From Campylobacterales bacterium (GTDB lineage Bacteria; Campylobacterota; Campylobacteria; Campylobacterales; Sulfurimonadaceae), in contig JAPLGN010000021.1 of NCBI GenBank assembly GCA_026390135.1, positions 1-48,825 of the forward strand: a stretch of 48,825 bases of DNA, written 5' to 3'. The notes below the pieces were generated by a model. It was not told where the DNA came from and made no database searches. It saw only the letters and a program-made list of their open reading frames with translations. Position numbers and translations under genes: made by a program. This document shows, in pieces, positions 34,067-42,971 of the stretch (its first letter is position 1; the number at the start of each line of letters is the position of its first letter).

Positions 34067-34579
34067 TTACATATACATTTTTATCATTTGAGCAATGAGC
34101 AGATTTTTCTTTTCCAATGCAAAATCATACGCTGTCGCACCATTATTATTTTTAAGATAAGGATCGGCTTTGGCTTTTAGCAAAAAATCCACCACCAAAT
34201 CATTTCCGCTAAACGCAGCTTGATGCAATGGTGTGACGCCGTCATTGTTAGCCAAATTAATATTGGCACCGTGCATGACAACAAACGTCACTAATTTAAG
34301 ATTCTTTTTTTTGACAGCTAAAATCAGTGGAGTATTTCCCTGAAAATCCTGAAAATTAATATCAGCTCCATGATTCAAAAAAAGCTGTGCTGTTTGGATA
34401 TCATCCAATTTTATCGACACATGCAGCGGGCTCAATCCTGCTTTGTTAGGCTCATCAATATTTTTACCTTCTGCCAATATTTTCTTAATACGATCAGTAT
34501 CGCTGGCATATGCAGCATCGTGCAATTCTCCCGCATAGAGATTCAAAAAAAATAGTAAAATTAAAAATAAGTATTTCAC
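34067..34579 (-). CDS. exported ankyrin-repeat protein
   Basis: A 170-residue protein with a signal peptide (1-16) and about four ankyrin repeats, including LSPLHVSIKLDDIQTAQLFL, NTPLILAVKKKNLKLVTFVV and VTPLHQAAFSGNDLVVDFLL. It is probably a periplasmic protein-binding module; no partner is identifiable. The start is GTG with AAGGA upstream. It lies 3 bases after the MidA-type gene and 9 bases before thiS. Confidence 0.85.
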   Translation of the reverse strand: MKYLFLILLFFLNLYAGELHDAAYASDTDRIKKILAEGKNIDEPNKAGLSPLHVSIKLDDIQTAQLFLNHGADINFQDFQGNTPLILAVKKKNLKLVTFVVMHGANINLANNDGVTPLHQAAFSGNDLVVDFLLKAKADPYLKNNNGATAYDFALEKKNLLIAQMIKMYM

Positions 34580-34582
34580 GTT

Positions 34583-35572
34583 TTATCCTTGTGTAAATCG
34601 TATCATTTTGAACCGTTCACCCATCAAAGAAGGAGTAATCAATATTTTTACTTTTTCCAGCTCTTGAATGTAAATTTCATCCGAAACTTTTTCTTTGAGC
34701 AAAGCGAGCAAGTCCAAAATCCCCATTTCAACCAATGCAACTAACTGAGTTGCGTATTGAACACATACCATGCCCTCAGATTCAAAAGCCTCTTTGACAT
34801 GGGAAAAATTGACATCATAGGTAATATCCGTCACTCCAAATACTTTGTCTAAGAGCAAATCATCATCAAATAACGGAATCACCTTATGATCTTGATAGAC
34901 ACGTATCGAAAAATCACTGCGGGCAGCCAATTCACCGTAATCAAAACTCATAAACTCAAATTTTGTAATGCTCTGCGCCATCGACTTTGCAAAGGATTCA
35001 TATCCTACCGCGATTTCTCCACGATCTTTTTTATATTTTTTAGCATGTTTTAGAACTTCAGGAGATTCTTGATCAAAAATAATTTTCCCCTCTTCCACAC
35101 GGCCGATTTTATCTTTATACAAAAGTTCACACGAAAATGCGTCAAATATTTCATTGGCAATAAAAAAAGTATTAGAAGCATTTATTTCACTCACATCATG
35201 ATAATGCTCTAATCTGATTACATCTCCAAAAGAATCAGAAAAATAACTTTTTTGATGATCTTGGAGTGCATCAAACCGCTCAATAATCCCAAAACGAAGT
35301 GTCCTTAAAAGCTCAGGGCGCAGTGTAAATAAAAATTCAATAATGTCTGCAAGAAGATATCCATGATGCGCACCAATCTCACAAATCAAAGAGTCAGGAG
35401 CTAAAAATCCTTCGTCTATACGTACTAGTATATGCTTGGCAATGGTTCCGCCAAAAAACTTAGAGGTACTGACAGAAGTATAAAAATCCCCTTTTTTACC
35501 GATAGGACGGTAAGTACCATAATAGCCATCCTCACCGTACAGCCACTCATTCATATACGTACTAAAAAGCAC
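34583..35572 (-). CDS. MidA/NDUFAF7-type SAM-dependent methyltransferase
   Basis: A 329-residue protein of the DUF185 (MidA) family. The start FSTYMNEWLYGEDGYYG, GDFYTSVSTSKFFGGTIA and the SAM motif ICEIGAHHGYLL (about 62-73) fit, as do ANEIFDAFSCE and the FDYGE segment. Mitochondrial relatives methylate an arginine of a complex I subunit, so a respiratory-complex role is conceivable. The start is GTG immediately after the argD stop (TAAGTG); the six residues before the internal ATG match the family, which favours GTG. Confidence 0.88.
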   Translation of the reverse strand: MLFSTYMNEWLYGEDGYYGTYRPIGKKGDFYTSVSTSKFFGGTIAKHILVRIDEGFLAPDSLICEIGAHHGYLLADIIEFLFTLRPELLRTLRFGIIERFDALQDHQKSYFSDSFGDVIRLEHYHDVSEINASNTFFIANEIFDAFSCELLYKDKIGRVEEGKIIFDQESPEVLKHAKKYKKDRGEIAVGYESFAKSMAQSITKFEFMSFDYGELAARSDFSIRVYQDHKVIPLFDDDLLLDKVFGVTDITYDVNFSHVKEAFESEGMVCVQYATQLVALVEMGILDLLALLKEKVSDEIYIQELEKVKILITPSLMGERFKMIRFTQG

Positions 35573-36751
35573 TTATAAAGCACCCATCGCTTTTTCTAGT
35601 CGCACAAATCCCTCATCAATGTTTGCTTTAGTAATCGTAAGCGGAGGGAGAAAACGAAGGGTATTGCGCCCTGCTTTGAGAACAATGACTCCATTGTCAC
35701 GTGCACCATTGATGATTTTTCCGAGTGTCTCGGCATCGCATACACGCAGACCGCGCATTAATCCAAATCCTACATGCCCTTGGAATATGGCAGGATGTTT
35801 TTGAGCAAACGCTTCCAATGCCGTTTCAAAATAGATCAATGTCTCATCGAGTTCACCACTGACTTTTAGCTCTTCGAGAATATCAAGCACTTCATTCGCA
35901 GCAGCCGTTGAGAGATAATTTCCCCCAAACGTCGAACCATGATCTCCGGGGGCAAAAATATCCAGACGATTGGTCATCACTACGCCGATAGGAACACCGC
36001 CACCAAGACCTTTGGCAAGAGTAATAACATCCGGTTCAATCCCATAAAGATTGGAGGCTAAAAACTCACCTGTACGGTAAATTCCCGTTTGAACTTCATC
36101 CACCATTAACAAAACATTACGCGATTTAAGCATCTTTGCCAAGGCTTGAACCTTTGCCAGATCCAGTGGCTGAACTCCACCCTCCCCTTGTACCAGTTCA
36201 ATCATGACTGCAACCGTATGCTCATCAATAAGTGATTCGATCTCATCAATATTTTTTGCGTAAACGAAACCATCAGGGAAAGGTCCAAAATAATTGTGCA
36301 TCGATTCTTGACCCGTTGCTTTAAGTGCCGTAATCGTACGCCCGTGAAACGAGTATTCGAGTGTAATAATTTTATAGCGCTTAGGCTCTCCGTCCACTTC
36401 TCCAAATTTACGAGCAATTTTAATCGCCCCCTCATTTGCCTCCGCACCGCTGTTACCGAAAAAACATTTCATGTTATATCCGCTGAGCTCCACAATTTTT
36501 TTAGCACATGTAGCTTGCGGCTCAATGTAATACAAATTGGAAACATGAATAAGTTTTGAAACTTGGTCACAAATTGCTTTTGTCAGACGATCATTAGAAT
36601 GCCCCACGCTGCACACCGCGATTCCTGCGGCAAAATCAATGTATTCTTTCCCTTCACTGTCCACTAAAATCGCATTTTTACCCTCCACAAAACTAATGGG
36701 TTGGCGACTATATGTGGGGAGTACATACTGTTCAAAATTTGTTGTCATCAT
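35573..36751 (-). CDS. argD: acetylornithine aminotransferase
   Basis: PLP enzyme of arginine biosynthesis (class III aminotransferase). The 392 residues contain GIAVCSVGHSN, FGNSGAEANEGAIKIARKF, EYSFHGRT, the VDEVQTG aspartate motif and the PLP-lysine motif ITLAKGLGGG. It overlaps the end of the molybdopterin gene by 20 bases and abuts the methyltransferase gene. Two consecutive ATG codons are available; AAAGG is 9 bases before the first. Confidence 0.94.
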   Translation of the reverse strand: MMTTNFEQYVLPTYSRQPISFVEGKNAILVDSEGKEYIDFAAGIAVCSVGHSNDRLTKAICDQVSKLIHVSNLYYIEPQATCAKKIVELSGYNMKCFFGNSGAEANEGAIKIARKFGEVDGEPKRYKIITLEYSFHGRTITALKATGQESMHNYFGPFPDGFVYAKNIDEIESLIDEHTVAVMIELVQGEGGVQPLDLAKVQALAKMLKSRNVLLMVDEVQTGIYRTGEFLASNLYGIEPDVITLAKGLGGGVPIGVVMTNRLDIFAPGDHGSTFGGNYLSTAAANEVLDILEELKVSGELDETLIYFETALEAFAQKHPAIFQGHVGFGLMRGLRVCDAETLGKIINGARDNGVIVLKAGRNTLRFLPPLTITKANIDEGFVRLEKAMGAL

Positions 36752-38486
36752 TTTTTTCTACCTTTATTTTAAATTCTTGATATACCGCATTTTCACCCTC
36801 AAAACTAAGAAGGCTTGGGGTTAAAATATTCACTTCGGGCGTTCCTGCATAAATCAACGCACAATCATTGCGAAGTCTACTATCATAATGGACAATAAGT
36901 GAAATAGCTCCCACTTTATTACTCACCCTCACCATTTCACCCTCATCAAATCCACACTCAGGATGTAAAAAAATCCCCTCTTCTCGGTGAAATTGTGAAT
37001 TTAATGATCGTGAAGATTTTGGTGTGATTAAAAATAACCCTTCCTCATTACTCAAACTCAAATCGACCTCGTCCATAAACTCAAATTCACCCGACTCCGT
37101 GGCAAAGCCTTCCGAATAAGGAATGACAGGACGATTTTTCTTGTAACTAGCTCCATCACTCTTTTCCATTTGAGAGCTTAGTATCTCCAAGCACTCCTCT
37201 TCGCTGGGAATGGAGAGATTAAAATGATCACATAGAGATTTTGAAAGAACATATTCAGAAATGCCAATCTCGCTTTCACGTAATTTTGACATATTTTGAA
37301 GTGTAAAATCACCATACGAAGCGCGGATATCCTCTTTTTCTAAAAATGTTTTTGCCGGAATAACTAAATCTGACGCCAATGAAGTTTCGTTTTCATACAA
37401 ACCAAAATAAATTTTAACTCCTGCATTTGTAAATTCCTTTTGTACTTTCGAAGAATTTGGCATTTGGGCAAGCGGATTTCCTCCTTGAACAAAGACCGTT
37501 TCAAATGTTGAAAAATCCACTATTGGTTTAGCAACCGTGTTATGAATTGAAATAAACGGCAAGTCTATTCCGGCCAAAGAAGAGCCCAAGTAACCCACAC
37601 CGCTTCCGCTCTTTCCAAACAACCCGAGTATCGCACCAAACGCATCTATAGCTCGAATAATATCCGCACCATTTTGATATTTTTGTACCCCAGCCCCAAC
37701 TAAAATTACCGTTTTTTTATCGCGAATAAGTTCTAAAACAGCACCTATTTGTCCAAGGCTTACATCAATGGCTTCCAGTGTCGATTTTATTCGAACACTC
37801 TGTGTTAATTCATAAAACTCTTTATAATCACTTCCAAAACTTTCCAAAAACTCTTCATCTTGCGATCCTTCAATAATACAAAATCGTGAAAGGAGAAGTG
37901 CCAAATGCAAATCACCGCGCGGTTTAATTTGTATATGCAAATGTGCACTTTGTGCTAAAACAGTTTTTATAGGATCAATAACAATAATCTTTTTATTTTT
38001 CAAAAACGACAGTATGTGAGAATGGGTTACATGGGGATTTCTCCCCCATACTATTACAACCTCAGACGCATCAATCATTTCCGCTGAAAGCGGATGGTTC
38101 ACACCTCGTCCAAGCATGATGCCGGCTTCTCCTGCACCATCACAAAGAGATCCTCGTGTTCCTACCGCTCCCATGCGAGCAAAAAAATGGTCCATTGCTC
38201 GCTGCATTAATCCCACATTACCGCTTCCTCGGTAAAAAAGAGTTTTTACTGGAGAATTCGTCTCTAAAATACTTAATAGTCTGCTGTATGCTTCTTCCAT
38301 CGTAATGGTTTTTCCATGATAACGTGGTGCATTAAGTCGTTCATTCTCATCAAAATGATTTAAATGAGGACACAAATATCCTTTCGTTACAGGGTGAGAC
38401 TTATCGCCTTTAACCTTCCCTTTATCATCCAAAATAATACGACACGCATCATAACAATCGAGTGGACAAGCGGTAGTGTAACTCAT
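36732..38486 (-). CDS. molybdopterin oxidoreductase, cytoplasmic type
   Basis: A 584-residue member of the formate dehydrogenase/DMSO reductase superfamily. The N-terminal [4Fe-4S] ligands are Cys7, Cys11, Cys15 and Cys39 (CPLDCYDAC...GYLCP). The molybdenum-cofactor regions follow, including GSGNVGLMQRAMDHFF, GSLCDGAGEAG and VIVWGRNPHVTHSH. No Tat or Sec signal is present, so it is cytoplasmic. It is shorter than typical FdhF or NarB (about 700 or more); the C-terminal cofactor domain is compact. The electron donor or acceptor is unknown. AAAGGGGG precedes the ATG. Confidence 0.88.
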   Translation of the reverse strand: MSYTTACPLDCYDACRIILDDKGKVKGDKSHPVTKGYLCPHLNHFDENERLNAPRYHGKTITMEEAYSRLLSILETNSPVKTLFYRGSGNVGLMQRAMDHFFARMGAVGTRGSLCDGAGEAGIMLGRGVNHPLSAEMIDASEVVIVWGRNPHVTHSHILSFLKNKKIIVIDPIKTVLAQSAHLHIQIKPRGDLHLALLLSRFCIIEGSQDEEFLESFGSDYKEFYELTQSVRIKSTLEAIDVSLGQIGAVLELIRDKKTVILVGAGVQKYQNGADIIRAIDAFGAILGLFGKSGSGVGYLGSSLAGIDLPFISIHNTVAKPIVDFSTFETVFVQGGNPLAQMPNSSKVQKEFTNAGVKIYFGLYENETSLASDLVIPAKTFLEKEDIRASYGDFTLQNMSKLRESEIGISEYVLSKSLCDHFNLSIPSEEECLEILSSQMEKSDGASYKKNRPVIPYSEGFATESGEFEFMDEVDLSLSNEEGLFLITPKSSRSLNSQFHREEGIFLHPECGFDEGEMVRVSNKVGAISLIVHYDSRLRNDCALIYAGTPEVNILTPSLLSFEGENAVYQEFKIKVEKNDDNKF

Positions 38487-38611
38487 AAAATGCCCCCTTT
38501 TACTATTATCAATGCTAATGTATTATTTTACAGTCCCATGGCTTTAATTTTTAGTAAAAAAAAGCTTCAGTTTGGATATGATTAACACCAATAAAACTCT
38601 CGAGGTTAATA

Positions 38612-39571
38612 ATGTCTCTTTTAGAACACGTAGATGGAGCCACTAATCTGGCAAAAAACAATGAAGTACAACTTCTAATCTTTAAAGTAGATGCCGCCCA
38701 AACATCTCCTTATTACGCCATTAACGTTTTCAAAACACGAGAAGTTGTAGAAGCCAAACACCATCTTTTAACTCTCATCCCCTCATCGCACCCTTTGCTG
38801 GAAGGAACCATCGTCTTACGTGGTCTTCAAATCCCCATTCTTAATCTTCCAAAATGGCTGGGATCAGAACTAACAACCGAAAAGAAAAAACTTTCCAATC
38901 TTTTGATATGCGATTTCAATGGAATTATTATCGGTATCCGAATCATGTTTGCCTACCGTGTTATCAAGAAAAACTGGACTGAAATGCACGCACCCGACAG
39001 CTACCGTCTTGGAGAAGACGGATTGGTCATTAACGATACAAGACTCGATGATGGCAGCTTGTGTTTGGTACTCGATTATGAAAAGCTGCTAGCGGATGTA
39101 ATTCCCCAAGCAATGGTCAATGTTTTAGAATCACCTAACAATTTAGCCAATATTGTGATTCCTGACAAGCTAAGAAACGGAACCGTTTTAATTGCCGAAG
39201 ATTCCAAAACTGCTCAACGCCATTTACGTCAGGTATTTGCAAACGCTCATATCTCCTATCAAATTTTCAACAATGGCAAAGAACTGATGGATTTTGTTAA
39301 TGCACATCCCAACCCTTCTTCCATCCCTGCTATCATTACGGATATTGAGATGCCGGAGATGTCAGGTTTTACTGTCGTTCGTCTGCTAAAAGCAAATCCG
39401 CTCACTAAACTAATTCCTGTAATCGTGAACAGCTCTATGACAGGTGAAAATAATAAACGGGAAGCAGCAGGATTAGGGGCAGATGGATTTATTGACAAAA
39501 CAAAGAGTCACGATATCATTCCGTTAATTGTCAGTAAGATGGAAATTGTAAGTCAGGTATTATTGGCTTAG
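38612..39571 (+). CDS. cheV: chemotaxis protein CheV
   Basis: A coupling protein with an N-terminal CheW-like domain (about 15-165) and a C-terminal receiver domain (about 190-318). The receiver has Asp197, phospho-acceptor Asp244 in ITDIEMPEMSG, Ser274-Ser275 and Lys296. It links chemoreceptors to CheA and adjusts signalling by phosphorylation. CGAGG lies before the ATG. The 125-base gap upstream is shared with the divergent molybdopterin gene and shows only AT-rich promoter-like sequence, for example TATGAT at 38577-38582. Confidence 0.93.
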   Translation: MSLLEHVDGATNLAKNNEVQLLIFKVDAAQTSPYYAINVFKTREVVEAKHHLLTLIPSSHPLLEGTIVLRGLQIPILNLPKWLGSELTTEKKKLSNLLICDFNGIIIGIRIMFAYRVIKKNWTEMHAPDSYRLGEDGLVINDTRLDDGSLCLVLDYEKLLADVIPQAMVNVLESPNNLANIVIPDKLRNGTVLIAEDSKTAQRHLRQVFANAHISYQIFNNGKELMDFVNAHPNPSSIPAIITDIEMPEMSGFTVVRLLKANPLTKLIPVIVNSSMTGENNKREAAGLGADGFIDKTKSHDIIPLIVSKMEIVSQVLLA

Positions 39572-39576
39572 TTCGT

Positions 39577-39594
39577 CATACCCGATAGGGTATG
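39577..39594. terminator. hairpin between cheV and the carboxylase gene
   Basis: CATACCC (39577-39583) pairs with GGGTATG (39588-39594) around a GATA loop, between convergent genes. It is preceded by GT, so the start GTCATACCCG recalls the repeat at 4873. Confidence 0.55.
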
Positions 39595-39605
39595 AATGAA
39601 TACGT

Positions 39606-41438
39606 TTAATCTACGATTGCGAGAACTTGACCTGCTTCAACTTTATCATTTACTTGTACCATAACTGCACTCAAAACACCTGAACGCGGTGCTAAAACAT
39701 CAATTTCCATTTTCATTGCTTCGAGAATCATGATCTTATCGCCCGCGTTGATTGGAGCACCTACTTGAGCCAAAAGTTTAAAAACAGAACCGGGAAGCTC
39801 TGAATGAATGGCGTTTTCATTGACTGCTGCAACTACTGGAGCTGCTACTGCTACCGGTGCAACCGCTACTGGAGCTGCTACTGCTACTGATTGAACGTTT
39901 GCATTGCCGTCTACGATTTGTACGTTGTATTGTTGTCCGTCTACGATTACCGTGTAAGTACCATTTGCCATTGTGAAATTCTCCTGTTTTAGTGTTGATT
40001 GAATTGATTGAGTTGCATCAGCCGTTTTCGGGCTATTTTTTCGAACGTTTACGGTTGCTTCCCCTTTGAGGAAGGCAATCCCTTTGACATCACAAGAAGC
40101 CGCGATAAAAATATTTTCATCACTGGCTTCAAGTCCTTCATTCGCCAATTGGGTAGTCCAATACGCAATTGATTTCTTTTCGTCACGATCTGCAATATCA
40201 ATTGCATGATCGGTGGTTGGTTCAAGCTTGAGCTGTTCGTGAGCAATACGCACCACTTCAGCATCAGGAGCCGTTGGTGTTTTACCAAAATAGCCTAATA
40301 CCATTTTGCCATATCCCGGTGCAATTTTCTTCCATGGACCCATAAGGGCATTGTTAAGCGCTTGTTGAAAATAAAACTGAGACACAGGAGTCACCGACGT
40401 ACCGTATCCCCCTTTTTCAACCACTTCACGCATTGCACGAATGACTTCAGGATAACGATCCAACATATTGTTATCACGCATCATCTGAGTATTCGCCGTC
40501 AATGCACCACCGGGCATTGGAGAAAATGGAATTAAAGGTGAAACTTGTGTTGCTTCTGGCGGGATGAAATAGTCTTTTAAGCAATCGCCCAATACATCTT
40601 CGTATTGTAAGATTTTTTCAAGCTCTAAACCACCCAAATCAAAGTTCTTACCCTTGACTGCATGCAACATCGTCAAAATATCCGGTTGAGATGTACCACC
40701 GCTCACAGGAGAGGCTGCCATATCAATACCATCAATACCTGCATCAAGCGCCGCGAGATAACAGGCAACACTCACTCCCGCTGTTTCATGGGTATGAAGA
40801 CGCAAGTGTGTCCCCTCAGGAACAAGACGACGTGCCATTTGAATAGTCTCATAGACTTTTTGGGGACTGGATGTTCCGCTGGCATCTTTGAAACATATTG
40901 AGCTGTAAGGGATACCTGAATCCAAAATCTCTCGAAGTGTTTTTTCGTAAAATGCCACATCATGCGCACCCACACACCCCGGAGGAAGATCCATCATGGT
41001 GACAACGACTTCATGCTTCAACCCATGATGAACAATACGTTCACCTGAGTATTTCAGATTTTCAACATCATTCAAAGCATCGAAGTTTCGGATGGTTGTC
41101 GTACCGTGCTTTTTAAACATCTTGGCATGCAAATCAACCATCTCACGGCTACCCGTATCAAGCATTACAGTATTAACACCGCGCGCAAGGGTTTGAAGAT
41201 TGGCATCCGGCCCCACGATAGAGCGAAATTTATCCATCATATCAAATGCATTTTCATTTAGATAGAAGAAAAGACTTTGAAAGCGCGCTCCGCCTCCAAA
41301 TTCAAAATGGGTAATCCCTGCATGAGCAGCTGCTTCGACCGCAGGGAAAAAATCATTCATTAGTACCCGTCCGCCAAATACGGATTGAAATCCGTCACGG
41401 AACGTTGTATCCATTATGTCGATATATTTTTTTGCCAT
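39606..41438 (-). CDS. pyruvate carboxylase subunit B / oxaloacetate decarboxylase alpha subunit
   Basis: A biotin-dependent carboxyltransferase of 610 residues. The HMGL-like catalytic domain holds MDTTFRDGFQS (9-19), the metal-binding HTHETAG and the ICFKDASG lysine. A conserved carboxylase domain and an Ala/Val/Pro-rich linker follow, then a C-terminal biotinyl domain with EAMKME. It could be PycB, forming oxaloacetate with a separate biotin carboxylase, or OadA of a Na+ pump; no partner gene except the His-triad protein is adjacent. For an autotroph with a reductive TCA cycle, anaplerotic PycB is the more likely role. Confidence 0.88.
   Translation of the reverse strand: MAKKYIDIMDTTFRDGFQSVFGGRVLMNDFFPAVEAAAHAGITHFEFGGGARFQSLFFYLNENAFDMMDKFRSIVGPDANLQTLARGVNTVMLDTGSREMVDLHAKMFKKHGTTTIRNFDALNDVENLKYSGERIVHHGLKHEVVVTMMDLPPGCVGAHDVAFYEKTLREILDSGIPYSSICFKDASGTSSPQKVYETIQMARRLVPEGTHLRLHTHETAGVSVACYLAALDAGIDGIDMAASPVSGGTSQPDILTMLHAVKGKNFDLGGLELEKILQYEDVLGDCLKDYFIPPEATQVSPLIPFSPMPGGALTANTQMMRDNNMLDRYPEVIRAMREVVEKGGYGTSVTPVSQFYFQQALNNALMGPWKKIAPGYGKMVLGYFGKTPTAPDAEVVRIAHEQLKLEPTTDHAIDIADRDEKKSIAYWTTQLANEGLEASDENIFIAASCDVKGIAFLKGEATVNVRKNSPKTADATQSIQSTLKQENFTMANGTYTVIVDGQQYNVQIVDGNANVQSVAVAAPVAVAPVAVAAPVVAAVNENAIHSELPGSVFKLLAQVGAPINAGDKIMILEAMKMEIDVLAPRSGVLSAVMVQVNDKVEAGQVLAIVD
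39833..39887 (-). repeat. 33-bp tandem repeat in the biotin-linker region
   Basis: A 22-base block at 39833-39854 recurs exactly at 39866-39887 (period 33 bases, 11 codons). It encodes the repeated Val/Ala/Pro linker that tethers the biotinyl domain. Confidence 0.8.
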
Positions 41439-41443
41439 AATCC

Positions 41444-41737
41444 CTACTTCTTTTTATTATGATGATGGATTGCTGCAACCAGTGAAGCAAGCCCAGCTAA
41501 ACCATTATTTTGTTGAGAATTTTCGAGCTCATGATGATGAAGCGCTACTGCAATGGCAGCAACTCTCGCCCTGACGTCATTGTTTTCTAAAGAGTGATGA
41601 TGCAATACAGCAGCAATTGCAGCCACTTTTGCACCCTCATGATTAGGAGACGACTCGCTGACACATACTTGTAACTCTGAGAGGTTTTTAGGCTGCGACT
41701 TCGTAAAAAATTTCATTACTCTATCTAGTAATTCCAC
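41444..41737 (-). CDS. small protein with three His-triad repeats (OadG-tail-like)
   Basis: A 97-residue soluble protein built from three related segments. KVAAIAAVLHHHSLEN (37-52) and RVAAIAVALHHHELEN (58-73) are followed by LASLVAAIHHHNKKK (83-97), each carrying three consecutive histidines. The VAAIAAAI-H pattern resembles the C-terminal end of OadG, the zinc-binding small subunit of oxaloacetate decarboxylase, but the OadG membrane helix is absent and the motif is triplicated. GTG start with GAGGA eight bases upstream. The stop is 5 bases before the carboxylase start, so the two form an operon. Metal binding and a role as assembly partner are inferred. Confidence 0.75.
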   Translation of the reverse strand: MELLDRVMKFFTKSQPKNLSELQVCVSESSPNHEGAKVAAIAAVLHHHSLENNDVRARVAAIAVALHHHELENSQQNNGLAGLASLVAAIHHHNKKK

Positions 41738-41788
41738 GTCTATATTCCTCTACTGATATTTGGCAACGCAACACGTTGGCGTGATTTT

Positions 41789-41794
41789 AGTATA
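41789..41794 (-). promoter_or_regulatory. -10 box of the His-triad gene-carboxylase operon
   Basis: TATACT on the minus strand, 52 bases before the GTG start. A small inverted repeat (CAACG-N5-CGTTG, about 41764-41778) lies just downstream in the leader and could be an operator. Confidence 0.35.
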
Positions 41795-41851
41795 AAGTTC
41801 ATTAAAATTAATTTACTGAACCGTTTCAATATAGCTCAAAGATAATTTTGT

Positions 41852-41857
41852 TACAAT
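41852..41857 (+). promoter_or_regulatory. extended -10 box of ppa
   Basis: TACAAT preceded by TGT (extended -10), 35 bases before the ppa start. Confidence 0.45.
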
Positions 41858-41892
41858 CCGCACCTATAAAATAATAACAAAGAGGTACGCAA

Positions 41893-42414
41893 ATGGATCT
41901 TAGTAAAATCGGATATGGCGAAAACCCGGATAAAGTTAAAGCAATTATTGAAATTGCCTGTGGATCAAACATCAAATATGAAGTTGAAAAAGAAAGCGGT
42001 GCATTAGTGCTTGACCGTGTTATGCACTCAGCAATGTACTATCCTGCAAACTACGGTTTTGTGAATAAAACACTTTCTCAAGACGGTGATCCTGCTGACA
42101 TCTTAATCTTGACTGAATATCCTATGGTTGAAGGGTGTGTTACGAACTGCCGTTTAGTGGGTGTTTTAATCATGGAAGACGAAAGCGGTATTGATGAAAA
42201 ATTGCTTGCTGTTCCAACCTCTAAAATCGACCCTACCTTTGATGCAATTCAAGATCTTGGAGATATTCCAAAACATACATTGGCAAAAATCAAGAATTTC
42301 TTTGAAACCTATAAAATGCTAGAACCGAATAAATGGGTAAAAGTAAAAGGATTTGAAGACAAAGCATCCGCAACTAAAATCCTAGAAGATGCAATTGCTG
42401 CATACAAAGAATAA
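41893..42414 (+). CDS. ppa: inorganic pyrophosphatase
   Basis: Family I soluble pyrophosphatase, 173 residues. Catalytic metal-binding aspartates are in DGDPADILIL (Asp64, Asp66, Asp69), with ESGALVLDR and YPANYGF upstream as usual. It drives biosynthetic reactions by removing pyrophosphate, which is also released by sulfate-activating steps. AAGAGG precedes the ATG. A small membrane-protein gene follows after 8 bases. Confidence 0.96.
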   Translation: MDLSKIGYGENPDKVKAIIEIACGSNIKYEVEKESGALVLDRVMHSAMYYPANYGFVNKTLSQDGDPADILILTEYPMVEGCVTNCRLVGVLIMEDESGIDEKLLAVPTSKIDPTFDAIQDLGDIPKHTLAKIKNFFETYKMLEPNKWVKVKGFEDKASATKILEDAIAAYKE

Positions 42415-42422
42415 GTTTACCA

Positions 42423-42713
42423 ATGATTGATTTCTCTTCGCCCGAATTTTTCTCTTATGCTATTTTTGGTGTAATCCTAAATTTCATTTTTTCAATGGCA
42501 TTTGGGGTGTATCTGAGCAATAACATCGGGATTGAAGAGATGCTTCTCTCAAAAGGGGAAAAAGAGCAGCAGTGGTGGCTATCAGTCTCTCTTGTAATAC
42601 CTTTTGCGAAGATGATAATCACTCTTTATCGTGTTGCTATCTTACAATTTTACTTTCTTGACCAAGGAAAGTCTCACAAAGAGTTCTGGATTTATCTTAC
42701 TACTGAAGATTAA
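42423..42713 (+). CDS. small membrane protein of unknown function
   Basis: A 96-residue protein with two hydrophobic segments (about 9-32 and 52-72) separated by a charged loop (NIGIEEMLLSKGEKEQQ). I do not recognise a family. It follows ppa closely with no terminator between and only a weak ribosome-binding site, suggesting co-transcription. Confidence 0.7.
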   Translation: MIDFSSPEFFSYAIFGVILNFIFSMAFGVYLSNNIGIEEMLLSKGEKEQQWWLSVSLVIPFAKMIITLYRVAILQFYFLDQGKSHKEFWIYLTTED

Positions 42714-42795
42714 TAACCTTTCAAATTCTCCCTTTTTAGCTTAAAGTTTGCTTAATATTAACTCCGACCTTAAGTTAACAGAATATAAACAACTT

Positions 42796-42824
42796 TTTAC
42801 AACATTTATAACCTATAATATAAT
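42796..42824 (+). promoter_or_regulatory. strong promoter upstream of the SLT-like gene
   Basis: TTTACA (42796-42801), a 17-base spacer and TATAAT (42819-42824). It lies 147 bases before the start at 42972, so the transcript has a long leader within the 258-base gap 42714-42971. That leader contains GTATTC-N9-GAATAC (42917-42937). Confidence 0.55.
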
Positions 42825-42971
42825 CGAAGCTTAATATCAACTTTCCCTATACATAGGCTCAAACAGCTGATTTTCATTACTTTTTCTTAACTAAACCATC
42901 TAAAATGATTATAGCAGTATTCAAAGCTTATGAATACCTTAAAATTTCACATCCAAAATAAGGAGGTATAA

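Noticed and set aside
39606-41438. Possible frameshift or gene fusion at the Ala/Pro-rich linker, with an internal start (MANGTYTVIVDG) for a separate biotin-carrier protein
   Set aside because: One open frame covers catalytic and biotinyl domains as in normal OadA/PycB; the linker repeat explains the low complexity.
41764-41778. CAACG-N5-CGTTG as a terminator
   Set aside because: The stem is only 5 bp with no T run, and it lies in the leader of the His-triad gene; at most a weak operator candidate.
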